This document shows positions 46,401-58,512 of a stretch of DNA of 64,000 bases, in pieces (position 1 is the stretch's first letter; each line of letters starts with the position of its first letter). Below the pieces are notes generated by a model that was not told the DNA's origin, ran no database searches, and saw only the letters and a program-made list of their open reading frames with translations. The position numbers were made by a program, and so were the translations under genes. This stretch comes from Serendipita indica DSM 11827 (lineage: Eukaryota; Basidiomycota; Agaricomycetes; Sebacinales; Serendipitaceae). The stretch is from assembly GCA_910890315.1 (NCBI GenBank), contig CAJVGD010000042.1:1178001-1242000 (forward strand). Direction: 5' to 3'.

Positions 46401-46621
46401 CGAACATTACACCGATTCCAAGCATCCAGACTGCGATTGTTCCCATCGCTGACACGCCAAACATCTCTCCCATTCCAACGCCACCAGCGGAACCATCTGC
46501 CGCAAATGTTTTGGCTGCGGAGCCCATTAGTGTTCCTGAAGAAAAAGTGGACATTTCCCTGGCGCCTGAGACGTTGGAGGTCACCCGAGTAGCGGAGCAA
46601 TCTGACGAAGAAGAGCTCTGA
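43418..46621 (+). CDS. HRD1: HRD1/synoviolin, ER membrane RING-H2 E3 ubiquitin ligase
   Basis: The protein starts MAGLLGRAPPIVYYTAVSAA and has about six membrane helices spread over short exons (NMALLTLYLFGRMLQFIFFG; MLAFATFREAFGISSGVMVA; LIALFFTLWIFDTIMF; YAILLINLAQSVLKYLLTM; FVELSIYLTYFTLMSIYD). The RING-H2 follows: CIVCREEL, then LPCGHIFHLNCLRSWFERQL and TCPTC, where the last Cys codon is split by an intron at about 44787-44832. HRD1 ubiquitinates misfolded proteins in ER-associated degradation. Between the second and third zinc ligands there is a Pro/Thr-rich insert of about 30 residues (HVPPPTPVQGASPIAPTAQP onward) that animal HRD1 lacks. A disordered Pro/Ser/Thr-rich C-terminal region of over 500 residues follows, with a coiled-coil-like helix (QLDIITRLQVEERLKVLENV), ending EQSDEEEL. 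Confidence 0.93.
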
Positions 46622-46732
46622 AAATATCTATTGCTTGTATCTAAATGCTTTGAGTAAAACATGAACCACTCGATTAAAGACTCGGCAATGATGAGAGCGG
46701 CAAATGCCAGGTGGCTTCTGCAACGTTGGACA

Positions 46733-48961
46733 ATGACCAAATACTCGTTGCACGACCGCCTTCAACTATGGGCCACTGGAGATAAATATGCAATTGAACC
46801 CGTCGGAACGGGAGAACTGCCGCTGACGATTGACCGACACACGGGCGAAATCACTCTCGAGCCACTAAACAAGGATTGGCTGCAGTCTGCGACGGTGATG
46901 ACAATCTACGGTATCATGGGTATATTAAAGCTATCAACTTGTGAGCACTACGACTCTGCGGACCGTCGAGCTGGCGCTGACGTTGAGCCTCGAAAGCGGA
47001 TTTTCTGGTGCTCATCACGGACCGGAAGTCCAAGGGCAAGCTCCTAGGCAAGGACATCTACCAGGCAACGGACTACAAGGTTCTACCCATTGCCTCTGGC
47101 GCGTCGGTGTCGCAGATTCTCGGGCACCCGATAGAGAAGCAGCTGCTGGGTCTCATTCACTCTCATCTCTTTTCTGCTACTTTTATCTTTTCGTACGAAT
47201 GGGATGTAACGCGCCGAATGCAGGCGCAGCTCATTGCGGCAAATGACGACGCGGCCAAAGCGCCTTGGCAAGCTGCAGACCTCCGGTTCTTCTGGAACTA
47301 CCATTTGTCGAGGAGACTCATGCAGCAAGCTTCTGTTGACGTACGTATCGCTGTCCACATTGTGGGAAACCATGGGCTGACATTCTCTCACAAGCTGGGG
47401 CGCTTCATCTTGCCTGTCATCTATGGAACGTGCGAGATCAACTACACAGAGATTAACGGCCAACGGTTCCAGTTTGTCCTCATGTCGAGGCGGTCTCGGT
47501 TCCGAGCCGGCACGCGGTACTTTACTCGAGGTATTGATGCAGACGGCCACGTAGGGAATTACAACGAGACGGAGCAAATCGTGGTCACGGAGAATAATTC
47601 AAAAACGGCATTTGTTCAGACACGAGGCAGCATACCCCTCTTCTGGGCCGAGGTGAACAACTTGGCGTATATCCCAGACATGCAAGTCATGGAACGACCA
47701 GATGCTATATCGGCGTTGAGATTACATTTGGAGGAGCAAGTGTCGCTATACGGCTCGCAATCCTTGGTCAACTTGGTGAATTCCAAGGGGCACGAGCAAC
47801 AGGTCAAGGAGGGCTATGAAAAGAACGTCGCTCTGGCCTCTGTTCCTTCGGTTCAATACCATCACTTTGACTTTCACAAAGAATGCCGGCATATGCGTTG
47901 GGACCGTATCAGCATTCTGCTCGACCGGCTGGCACCTGAATTGGAGGAGAAAGGGTGCGTAATTGAGATTCATCAGAGTTGTTATTTATATATCATAGAT
48001 TTTTCCATGTCACTCTCGCTGGTGGTGTTCAGAAATGGCAGATGGGCGTCGTTCGCACAAACTGCATGGATAATCTCGACCGAACCAACGTCGTACAGTC
48101 CTCGATTGCAAAGTGGTCACTTAGCAAGCAGCTTCAAGAGCTTGGGATCCTTTCCGAGGGAGAAACCGTTGAACAGCATGAGCAATTCATGTCCCTTTTC
48201 CGTCACGGTAGGCCGATAATGTATTTCCGTGGTGAAAACTAACAGCACATAGTCTGGGCTGATCATGCGGACGCAATCTCAACCGCGTATAGTGGCACCG
48301 GGGCACTGAAGACAGACTTTACACGAACCGGCAAACGTACGCGTCTCGGTGCGCTACAAGATTTTCGAAATTCGGCTGTAAGGTACATCAAGAACAATTA
48401 CTTTGATGGACCTCGTCAAGACGCATTTGATTTGTTCACCGGGACATGGGTTCCTCGAGGGCCTTCATCTGCATACGCGCTGTTTTTCGATCCTCGACCA
48501 CTGCACACGAGAGCCGTAAGCTACCTTGATATATGTTTGGTCACTACTGAATTTCCTAGATGCCATATGTCATGAGCTTTGCAATCTTTATGATCTTTGC
48601 AGGGTTGACCTTGCCCCGCACATCAGGTATGGCATTACAAGAGGCGTCTGCTGGCAATACTGATGAGAATAATAATGCAGACTACTCGCTTACGTACTAT
48701 TTCCTGTTCTGGATCAGTGTCGTGACGGCTACCTTTGCCTATATTCGTGCCCATGGAGTCGAATATGTGTCTTGGCCACGATTGAAGCGCCTGGACGATG
48801 TGATCTACTATACGGGACCAGGATACCGCTCTCGCAAGGCACCGAAACCGCCATCGTACATGGAAGCGGCCAAGTCGGCAGCAGCGAGGGGACGATTGAC
48901 GAGCGCGCGACCGTATCACCTAGAGGAGATTGAGATGGGGACGAGTAAGAGGACGGAGTAG
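46733..48961 (+). CDS. SAC1: SAC1 phosphoinositide phosphatase
   Basis: This ER/Golgi membrane enzyme dephosphorylates PI4P and other phosphoinositides. I start at 46733 ([20 protein letters not shown]); an in-frame ATG at 46661 exists but adds non-family sequence. The Sac domain shows [48 protein letters not shown] with [48 protein letters not shown], and the catalytic CX5R in [19 protein letters not shown] (about 48045-48100). The C terminus carries two hydrophobic helices ([16 protein letters not shown] and [19 protein letters not shown]), as in Sac1. The tail ends EMGTSKRTE. It follows HRD1 on the same strand after 111 bp; both products act in the ER membrane, but co-regulation is only a guess. 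Confidence 0.94.
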
Positions 48962-49768
48962 AGGCATCTATATATCTGATTCACAGGCACTAATAACGTA
49001 TTACTGTCGTGTTTATAGAGGGAGTGCAACACACGCATCCACGTACATCTTGGACGCATCCTTCTGGGCTCCTTTGGTCGGAATTTCTGACCGGAATGCG
49101 ACTAGCCGTTGCCTTCTAGTGATCGCTTCTCAGAGGGACCCTCTACAGGCACTTGGCCAAGCGCAGGCCGTCTTCGGGGCAGTGTGATAAGAGGCGTGCG
49201 CTCAAGGGTGCCTGATGGGCATTATGGAACATCCGGGCGCAAGGTTGATGCGAATAGCCGGGCCAATGTGAGAATGCAGAGAAGTTCATCTCGCCATGCT
49301 TCCCAGTTCTCGCTCGCGTGCACTTTCCTTTCCTGCATGCGGGAAAGTCGTATGACCGGTTATTTCTTTAGAAAAGTTCTATCAAGCGCCGCTCATCATC
49401 GCCTCGTACCTTAACACCAAGGATGAGATGCGCATCCCATTAACCTTGCTGGTTAACAAGGGCTTCATCGACTAAAATGGAGAAATGATATTTGTGAATT
49501 CTACCATGTTTAGAGATAGCTGAGAAGTGGTCTGAATGATGAGAGAGGGACCTGGTGGAGCATTGACGCTTATCGGGGGGGACCATATGGAGCATGAGTC
49601 TGTGAATTGGCAACGGTCAGATGGATCCCTCGAAGCACCTCCACCACGTTATAAGCCTCGAAAGATGACCATTTGGCCGAGTTTCGCTCCTCGCCCACCA
49701 ACCGTTCTCAGCTTCAACGCTGCCGGTACTCGCCCGACGACGTCGACGGTGACCAACATCCTATCATC
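48962..49768. other. Intergenic region
   Basis: These 807 bp separate SAC1 and the nucleoside transporter. A 99-codon plus-strand frame (49536-49835) overlaps the transporter start in another frame and is not convincing. I see no repeat, RNA gene or clear promoter motif. Confidence 0.4.
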
Positions 49769-51895
49769 ATGTCCAACATTGCAGAGACTCCCAAGCACAC
49801 AGAACCCACCAGCGCTGTGGCCCACCAACCTTTGACTCCAACTACCGCTACGACTCCTGCCGTCGTTGCTCACAGGACACCCTCGCTCGAAAAGGATCAC
49901 TCCAACGACCATGGATTAGAGGAAAAGAAACTACGCTCGTCGTCGAGCGTTCATTCGGTCGACCGCGCAGCGGAGCTTGATGCAAAGGAAGAGCGTGACA
50001 TCGAGGAACAGAAGACCCGCAGACGCACGCTTTGGAAAAAAATTCGTCCTTTCTTCCTTGCTGCACTTGCGCTCCTTATTCTTGGCTGGTGGATCTCTGC
50101 AACGATTTTACCCGCTACCCGCCATCGCTGGTCTGTGCAATAAACATTGTATTGTATATGTGATTGATCTGGATATGTTACCAGGATCGTGCAGACGCTC
50201 TTTGCCTGGTTCTTTATCCTGTGCGTTTCCATTCGCAGCCATCCTCCGTTATCGTATTGACTTTTCATTGAGGGTCATCGCTTTTCGATTTATCCCGAAC
50301 TCGGTGGTAACGCGGCCCATTGAAGCAGTCTGGCATCCCTTGGTAGAGAAACCCTTCTTCGCACTCCCCCACCGAGCCCGCCTTGGCCTTGGATGGGCAG
50401 CGCTTGTGGCTATCATGGTTGGTTCGGCCTTTGGATTCCCTCTTCCCTCGGGTTCTTCCTATGCAGACCGTGCCATTTCGGTCGTCGGCGTCATCTTCTT
50501 CCAGTCTATCCTCTACATTTCGTCGCATAACCGACGGGCGGTTCCATGGGCGACGATTATCGTGGGCCTTTTCATGCAACAGGTGATCGCACTATTCGTG
50601 CTCAAGACGGGCGCTGGACAATCCATCTTTACGTGGATTGCAACACTTGCTAGCGATTTCCTTGGCCAGGTACGAACTAGATTACATTTTTGTTTTTCTT
50701 TGATGATGCTAATGGTTATCAGGGTCCTACAGCAGCCATCTTCTTCTTCGACGCCGAAACCATCGGTAAACATTGGTTCTTTGTCAACGTGTTGAGCAGC
50801 ATCATCTTCTTCATTGCATTTGTCCAAATGCTGTACTACGTGAGTATCTTTACCATCTTGTGCGATGCTGGAAACTGACGTACCTAGACCGGAGCGATGC
50901 AATGGATGATCGCAAAGTTTGCCTGGTTCTTCTACAAGACGATGAATGTTTCCGGTGCCGAGGCTGTCGTTGCTGCGGCTTCCCCATGGGTCGGACAGGG
51001 TGAGAGCGCGTGCCTCGTCAAACCCTATGTGGATATCATGACCGACTCGGAAATCCATCTCGTTATGACATCTGGTTTCTCTACCATTGCTGGTAGCGTT
51101 TTGGGTGCCTACATTGGCCTCGGTGTCGATGCTCGGTGAGTATTCAGTGGTCCAAGTCGCCCCCATTCTGATAACTTGCGACATTCAAGGATTTTGGTCA
51201 CTTCCTCGGTCATGTCGATTCCAGCCTCCATCTCCATCTCCAAGATGCGCTACCCAGAAGAGGACGAACCTGTCACCCGCGGCCATGTTGTTGTCGATCG
51301 GGGAACAGAAGATAAAGCTGGTCGCCCTGCCAATCTCCTCCATGCCTTTTCTCGTGGTGCCATCTTTGGTCTCGTCGTCGCCGGTCAGATTCTTGCCAAC
51401 GTGCTGACCATTCTCGCTCTCGTTTACACCATCAATGGACTGCTCACCTGGATCGGACGTGGCTTCGGCATTACTCAGTTGACGATCCAGCTCGTCGTCG
51501 GCTACATCCTCTACCCAATCACCTTCTTCATGGGCGTCCCCCGTGGAGAGATTTACCGCGTGGCCAAGTTGCTTGCTACCAAGTTGGTAGCCAACGAGTT
51601 TGTGGCCTATCTCGAGCTCAAGGCAATTCGTGAAAGTGCAAGCCCCCTCAGTGTGCGTGCAGAGATCATCGCCAGCTACGCGCTCTGCGGATTTGCAAAT
51701 CTCGCATCACTTGGTATCCAGATTGGTGTGCTCAGCTCCCTTGGTCCTGCAAGGGGCAAGAGTATCGCACGTTTGGCACCGAGTGCAATGCTCTGTGGTT
51801 TCTTGTCCACCATGCAGGCGGCAGGTATTGCGTACGTCGTTTCCATCCTACAGACAACCTTTTACTGATGACATTTTAGCGGCATGCTGGTGTAA
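49769..51895 (+). CDS. Concentrative nucleoside transporter (CNT family)
   Basis: A plasma-membrane nucleoside importer is predicted. The cytoplasmic N terminus ([20 protein letters not shown]) is Thr/Pro-rich and charged, followed by [23 protein letters not shown] domains follow in order: the Nucleos_tra2_N-like region ([40 protein letters not shown]), the gate region ([20 protein letters not shown]), the core motif [20 protein letters not shown] with [27 protein letters not shown] with [11 protein letters not shown], and the C-terminal region ([40 protein letters not shown]). The G-Q-G-E-S and S-E-I-H signatures bind nucleoside and cation. The last exon encodes only GMLV before the TAA at 51893-51895. 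With the permease, 5'-nucleotidase and hydroxyisourate hydrolase it fits a purine-use theme. Confidence 0.94.
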
Positions 51896-52081
51896 AAGAT
51901 TGTCACCACCTCTGGTCTTCTTTTCGTTGATGGGATTTGCCTGTGCGATTTACATGTTCGTGTACTCTGGCTAGTGTAATGCGACTTGAATTGCCCATAA
52001 TATCCCCTCGATAATGCTGCAAGGGAAGGGGTTCTAGGTGGCTACTTGGCCACTTTCCAACTTTGAACTCTTACTCGATCG

Positions 52082-53653
52082 ATGTCTGGTGCACAAGCCA
52101 CGCTCCTCCAGTACGATGCACCATGTAGGCCGCTACTTCAATAATTCAACGTCTTTATACTTGATGCTCATTTCTTTTTCTTTTCGAATTGGAACAGACC
52201 CAGTGTATGCGCTCGACTGGGCAGAGCCACAACAACATCGAGTCGGGACGTCGTTTCGACTCGCACTTGGATCATTTACAGAGGACATGAAGAACAGGAT
52301 ATCGATAATTGGTCTCATGGACGAGCGATCATTGTGGGAGGAAGAACTCGACGGCGTCGTTCCCTCTGCGAATGGCGCTAGCGCTGGTGGACGCACGCCG
52401 AGCATGCCTCCACAGGATTTCGTTTGCTTAGCAGAGGCGCATCATGGTTATCCGCCGACCAAGATCGCATGGCAGCCCGCTTCGGCGCACAAGCTCAACG
52501 GCGCGGGTGCTGGAGGGTATGGCCCCGATGCCCCAAGAGAATTGTTGGCGTCGACCGCGGATGGATTGAGAATCTGGGAATATACCCAGAATGCAGAGAG
52601 TGGTAGTAATCAATTTGGAAAGACGACGCCTGCGCCGCTTTCTGGACGGTTGCAGCAGCGTGTGATTCTGACTGGAGTGAGTACCTCTCTTTATTTTGTG
52701 TCGTGGGGCTTTATACTGATACAGTTATGTCCTGCGTCGCATCGAAACTATGTGGTTGATTTTGTGGCCGGTTAGAGCAAAGGCCAGAACAACGCTCAAA
52801 TGGCCCCACTCACGTCGTTTGCATGGAATACGATTGATCCACAGCGAATAGTGACCGCCTCCATCGACACGACATGTACCGTCTGGAACATCAACACCCA
52901 AACCGCCGTTACGCAGCTCATTGCACACGACCGCGAAGTCTACGACGTCGCGTGGCTACCTGGCTCAACAGACATTTTCACTTCTGTTGGGGCGGATGGA
53001 TCGTTGCGCGCTTTCGACTTGCGTTCACTAGAACACTCGACGATCCTGTACGAGACACCCGTCGCGAAACCAACGAGTTCCAGTCGGCCTGCAAACTCTG
53101 GTCCAGGAAGTGCAGCCGCATCCCCTGTCCCACCTCCACGCACGACGAGTTCTTCGCTACTCAGGATTGCATTCAATCCAAACGACGCAAATTATATGGC
53201 CACATTCCATCTGGATTCGCACGATGTACAGGTCCTGGATATGAGAAGTCCTGGGCAACCCGTTGCAGATTTGCGTGCACATCGTGGACAGGTAAATGCC
53301 GTCTCGTGGGGAAAAGTAGATGCGATGCTCGCTACTGGAGGTCAGTCCACACCCTTTGTATTATCCACCATACTGATTGTGATACAGGCGACGATGGACA
53401 ATTGCTCATATGGGACATGGCTTCGAAAAACTTTTCGCCACGTGGTGCATCCAAGACCTCTAGCAGGTCCACGGACCCGAAACGGAAGAATATTATCAGC
53501 GAGCCTATCCTCGCCTACAGTGGTCCGTCTGAAATCAGCAACATCGCCTGGTCACCCGTTCTTCCACCCTTCCAGCTCTCGTCTGGTTACTTGAGTGGTG
53601 GCGAATGGGTTGCGGCTGCAATGGGCAAGTCGGTACGCTGTCTCAAGGCGTAG
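52082..53653 (+). CDS. WD40 protein of the DCAF7/HAN11/TTG1 group
   Basis: Exon 1 encodes MSGAQATLLQYDAP and joins over a 65-70 bp intron to YPVYALDWAEPQQHRVGTSF, the standard opening of DCAF7-type WD40 proteins. WD blades are visible at LASTADGLRIWEY, FAWNTIDPQRIVTASIDTTC (ending TVWNI), VYDVAWLPGSTDIFTSVGAD, RIAFNPNDANYMATFHLDSH, VNAVSWGKVDAMLATGGDDG with QLLIWDM, and ISNIAWSPVLPPFQ. The C terminus WVAAAMGKSVRCLKA is typical. DCAF7 proteins act as scaffolds for kinases such as DYRK and as substrate adaptors of CUL4 ligases. Basidiomycete-type inserts (Gly/Ala and Ser/Pro loops, for example SSSRPANSGPGSAAASPVPP) sit between blades. Three or four introns are read. Confidence 0.9.
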
Positions 53654-54059
53654 AAGACCGGGTTTGTGATGGGGCACTGATACCGGCATCGTGTATCCTA
53701 ATGTATCTTGATTTTGCTCTTATATCTTTACCGTGTGATTTGAGGTTGATGATTTAAAATGTGCTGTGATCTAGCGAGTGTGTATTGTTGCTGCAAGGTG
53801 ACTAGAAAGGTGTACGTAGGTGAAATGCGAGGATAGTGATACAAGCTGGACATCGAGAACGCGATTCGAAAGCAAGAAACGAGACACAGTTACAAGGAAA
53901 TAAGTAAGGGTATGAGCAGTAGGGTCGACCAGTCGACCGAACTCCCTCAGGACCCAATGTGACACGAGAGTGCGAGACAGAGATGACGGAAGTATGGGCA
54001 ACACTAGCTGCCTAACCAAGAAATGGTGCGATAAAGAGTCCAAAGCGAGAGAAGAGAGT
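53654..54059. other. 3' region between convergent genes
   Basis: These 406 bp separate the convergent stops of the WD40 and RGS genes. No coherent coding sequence or RNA gene is seen. Confidence 0.4.
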
Positions 54060-56053
54060 TCAAGGAATGGCCAGGCTGGCACATGCGATCCCGATACTGA
54101 TCACCAGTGCAAGGAGACAACTGCGCATGACAATCTCCCACTGCGTACGGGTGACGATTGGGTCGAGGACGATGGTGAGCGGGGCAAAGACGGTGCGTTC
54201 CTTGTTCCATTCCCAGTTCTTGAGCGCCTGTACTTTGCGCTTCCACCCACTTAATCTCTCAGTACTACTGGTATTCGCAGCCGAGGAAAGTGAGGGCGTA
54301 TTTTGAGAGCCCGCGTAGTGAGCATTTGTCGGAAATGCGGTTGATTTCCAGTCGGGCCCCTGCATCCCCGGCGGGATGGGGAGCGCATCAAAGTCAAAGT
54401 AGAGCGCTGGATCTGGGTACATTGGGCTGGTATAGGTGCTTGTGACAGCGGAATTGGGCGACCGACTAGTCAACAAGGGGTGAGAATCGGTCCGTGCAAA
54501 AGGGGCAAAAGGTACGCACAACGTTGCCGTTTCAGGACTTTTGGTTGCATATTCAAGTGGGAATACATCGTGTCCCAAGCTCGATCCATCGCCGTCTCCA
54601 CGTGACGAAGACCGTTGCTGGACGAGTTGAATATCTTGCTCGTATTCTGGTAGTTTGATATCGTCGTTTTCCAGTACCGAGTCTGTTACAGTCACCGTTG
54701 TCGCGGTACGAATATGCCCGGCTGGGGAACGCTCGTCTTGAGAAGCGGCGGTCGTCGGCGTGACCGGCAGCTGGATGAATTCGGTTTTTGCATCGCGGTG
54801 TTTTGTTGGGAAGAGGGTGACAGCAACGCCACTTGTTCTTCGGCCGCCCTGCACGCGCATCAGATTCGCAAAAAAAGGGTCCACAAGGGCATGGATGATG
54901 CCTTCGGGTTTCTTGCTTACCTCTTCGTTCCGCCGTGTTTCATGTTCACTATTCGCTGCCAGGTTCGGGTTGACTGCGATGTCGGGTTTACACGCGATGG
55001 GACTGGAAATGTTTGGCCGCCTGAGTTCATATGGGTACAGTTGGCGAGCGTCGCCAAACAAAAAGATTACGACACACACGCCATGAAGACCGGCGATGAG
55101 TGTGGCGAAGCCTAACCAGAGAGGAGGGATCGATGCGAGCCTGTTGAGTCGCTGGTTCCACGAGTGGTGTCGAGAGCCGTCCTTGGCAGCCAGTGACGTG
55201 AGTATAATGGGCAATAGACCGATTCCAATCTTAATAAGTCCAATGACTATGGCGAGTATTCCTCGGTCACGACCGGCGTTTCCACCGTTTTGGACTATGA
55301 ACCTGTGAATGTAGGATAAGCCAATGACCGAGGACAAGTCAGACTGCTGAATTAAGGAACATTCGTGTTGTCAGGAGTCGGGACCAACATGCGTTCCGAC
55401 TGCAAGACGAGGAGAAAGGGCACAGGCACCGAAGGGGGTTGGTACCCTCATCGAGAAAAGTGTATGTTGAGAGCGTAAACTCACCTTGTAAGACTCTCAT
55501 TGAGATAATTTTCGACTTCGAAACGTACACCTGCAAATGCGGAAGGATTTGGATGGACTTTCGGTCCCGGGTGGGTGTCGTGCAAGAGCTGCTGAACGGT
55601 CCTTTGGGGCAGGTTGAGTTCCCAGAGTGAGCCAGCCGTGAAAAATGTCTCTTTGGCACGGGAATAGCTCATGGCCAACCGTCCACTGGGTTGTGCATCG
55701 CTGCCAGTGTTTTGGACAGAGTTAGCCCAGGCGCTCCATTGCGCTTCATAATCTGCAAGCCAGACGTAGAAGTAAAGATTCTCTTCTGAATGCTCCTTAA
55801 AGTAGAGAAAATCTTCGAATTCCTTGCGGCCCAATGGCGGGAGATGGCGTCCAGCAATTACATCCTGGAGTTGGATGCGATAGCATGGAGTGAGCCTGAA
55901 TGAACGCACGGTGCCAACCTTGGGCACAGTCTCGACAGACGGCGGGTGCAAGACTCGCCGGGGAAAGTTTCGAATATGACGAAGAAGATAGCCAAATTTG
56001 ACTGGAGCAAGTCTTGACGATGCTGGCGTCGTTGAAGGAGGATTGGACGCCAT
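54060..56053 (-). CDS. Membrane-associated RGS-domain protein
   Basis: The start at 56053 gives MASNPPSTTPASSRLAPVKF. The RGS domain begins at IQLQDVIAGRHLPPLGRKEF with EDFLYFKEHSEENLYFYVWL, the usual fungal RGS signature, and continues through AKETFFTAGSLWELNLPQRT and AGVRFEVENYLNESL. Two introns join it to MFIVQNGGNAGRDRGILAIV, followed by membrane helices (LIKIGIGLLPIILTSL; LWLGFATLIAGLHGVCVVIF) and FGDARQLYPYELRR, a motif typical of membrane RGS proteins in fungi. A disordered region with Ser/Thr/Pro follows, and a last hydrophobic helix (RSCLLALVISIGIACASLAI) ends at the stop. RGS proteins speed GTP hydrolysis by G-alpha subunits and dampen GPCR signalling. The small exon between the RGS core and the first helix (about 55353-55397) is the least certain part. 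Confidence 0.87.
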
Positions 56054-56276
56054 TTGTCGTCGTCGTCGATGGCGGGAATGAGGGACGAGAAGGGAGGGGG
56101 ACGTGGGGGAGAGCAAAGAGCGTGGTCAACGATGGGACCAATTTGTTGTGTCCATCGGTGGAGATTACTTAAGTGGCCAGGGGTCACCATGCCTGTCGTA
56201 AATCCAATGACTCCAAACATAAAAAGCCAGCCGCCACGGGCGCCGGGGCCGGGGTTCTCGCATTCAATCCAATTAT

Positions 56277-58512
56277 CTAATCACTGAGCAATGCCTGGAC
56301 AACATTTGACACGCGTAGTTGTCGGAGATCGGTATATGTCTGTAAAAAAGATGAATATCCAGTCAATGGATCCTATCAGACAACTCACCTGCCCACACCC
56401 AACAAATAGAATTGGCTGCCCCGTCACAAAGGTCATGCTCAACGCCGCGCCAACCTTGTCATCCACAGTATCCCACTTGGTGACCAGCATTCCATCAATC
56501 CCCCTTCCACTCTTGCCCTCGCCCTTGGAAAAGTCCTTCAGGGCCCGATCAAACTTGGTCAGCTGATCGACAGCTTCATTGCCCACAAGTGCCTCGCCGA
56601 CAAACACAATCTTGTCCGGCTGGTTGAGTGCAACGAGCTTTGCAAGCGCCCGCATAAGTGGTTCGTTGTCCTGCATCCGCCCCGCAGTGTCAATTAACAC
56701 GACGTCAAAACCCTCTTCTTTGGCATATGCGATTGCATCCTTGGCAATCCCCGCTGCGTCTTTGCCATAGCCTTTTTCATAGAGATCAATCTTCTTCCCC
56801 TTGTCATCCTCCACCGTCTCCTTGTTGACCAGCATGCCAAGATTGCGGACATGAACTCGTAACTGCTCCACTGCACCACTTCGGAACGTGTCGCACGCGG
56901 CGATAAGCACCCGAAAGTCGTTTTGCAGTAGCCAAAATGCCACCTTGGACAAGTTGGTCGACTTGCCCACTCCATTTACACCAACAAAGGTAATGGAATA
57001 CGGTTCCATCTTGCTCTCCCCTCCAGCACGCGTCGTGGTCATCGTAGTGAGCTTCTTTTGTCGGATGGCGTGAAGAATGTCCGTCGACGTCTTGGGCGTG
57101 AGGATACGCGTAATTGCGTCCTCGAGCGCAGCGTGCACTTCTCCTCGTATACTCCTCAGCCCGCCGACCTTCTTCCCCTCTAGGCTCTTTCCGACACCGT
57201 CACAGACCCTCTCTGCAATGTCACGCGCGACATTCTTCTTCATCAAATGCTCCTTCATTCCAGCAAGCACGGGTCCGAGGTCCTGTTGGGTCAGTGGCCT
57301 CGTAGAACCAGCCAACCCCGTGAGCTTGGAGAACAACGACGAAATGTATCCGGGCTGAGCTTCGCTCGAGGTTGTCGGACCGGTCGAGTTGAGAGAGGTT
57401 TCTCGTAGTGTCTTTGAAATAAAGTCGTCCAAATCCTCGTCTACTTCTCTTGACGCCTGTTTTGAAAACTCCCAGTCCCGAATCTCGTAGACGCCATCCT
57501 TCTTGACGCCTCGCGACTTTTCATCCACGAGTGTGTCGAGGACCCCGGCACTAGGTAGATCACTGGGTTTATCCGTACTAAAGTCGAGCGCCGACATGTC
57601 GTCCTCGGTGGGTACGACGTCCCCCCACGTCCTCTTCGATTTAGCACCACGCAGGCTTGACTGCCGCTTGCTCACGTCCGAGTCTGATCCACTCCCAGCA
57701 CCTCCTCCCTTTCCCTTCTTCCCAGACGTAGAGTTTCGACCCTTCATCCGCGTCTTCAAGTGAGCAATGTTCTTTGCAATCTCCTGCCCGTCAAGAGGGC
57801 TCGTAGCATCCTTTGCCGGCGTCGTCGCACCACTACCACGCTCTGGATGTTCCTCATTAAAGCTCTCGTTCCCGGACATGGACGCGCCGAGTGCAGTCGA
57901 ACCAGTGAGTTGACGCGTGCGCAGACGGCGTTCTTGGTTGGCTTTTTGCTCAAGTTCACGAAGAACCTTGTCAAAGACCTTGTCCCAGTCCTTGAACGCA
58001 CTCGCAAAGTCCCAAGACGGGCTTGCGTCTGCGACCTCGGTTGGTGCGGCGTTGGCCTGTGCATGGAGCGATGCGACAAATTTCGTCAGGAACGGCGCGT
58101 AGAGTTTGATAAAGAGAGTCTTTATCGCCGTCAATAGGTCCTCGACATAGGAGAGTTGGAGAATGCGCTGGTAAGCAACCTTGGAGTTGAACAAGTCGTG
58201 TTAGCATAGCTTCAAAGTATTTGACTCTATAAAGTAAGCGCTCACCACAAATATGAGCTCGAGATCGTTGGCAAGAGTCCAGCGAACAGCATAGCCATCT
58301 TTTTCGTATCGGTCCTCGCTCGAACGACCCTCTATGAGCGCTTCACGAATGAGATTATTTACTGGCGATGCATTTGAGCGCGACAAGGTTGCAGCCGTTG
58401 GTGTAAACGACCGGCTCCAGAGCACAAGACCGCCTTGGGGACCACGTCAGCCATCGAGAAACACACAAGTAGGATTAGTACCTTTATGTGAGATTGTACA
58501 ATTGTCAAGCAT
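56277..58512 (-). CDS. SRP101: Signal recognition particle receptor subunit alpha
   Basis: Exon 1 (from 58512) encodes MLDNCTISHKG, joined over an intron to GLVLWSRSFTPTAATLSRSN, the SRX longin-like N terminus. After a second intron the main exon runs from VAYQRILQLSYVEDLLTAIK through a charged, disordered linker (GKKGKGGGAGSGSDSDVSKR) to the NG GTPase. P-loop GVNGVGKSTNLSKVAFWLLQ is near 56930-56990, with ACDTFRSGAVEQLRVH, DVVLIDTAGRMQDNEPLMRA near 56655-56705, VGEALVGNEAVDQL and LVTKWDTVDDKVGAA near 56445-56485. The final exon encodes TYTDLRQLRVSNVVQALLSD before the TAG at 56279-56277. It docks ribosome-SRP complexes to the ER with the beta subunit. It is on the same strand as the RGS gene, starting 223 bp upstream of it. 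Confidence 0.95.

Noticed and set aside
49536-49835. A 99-codon plus-strand frame before the nucleoside transporter
   Set aside because: It overlaps the transporter's first exon in another frame and its second half is simply that exon read out of frame.
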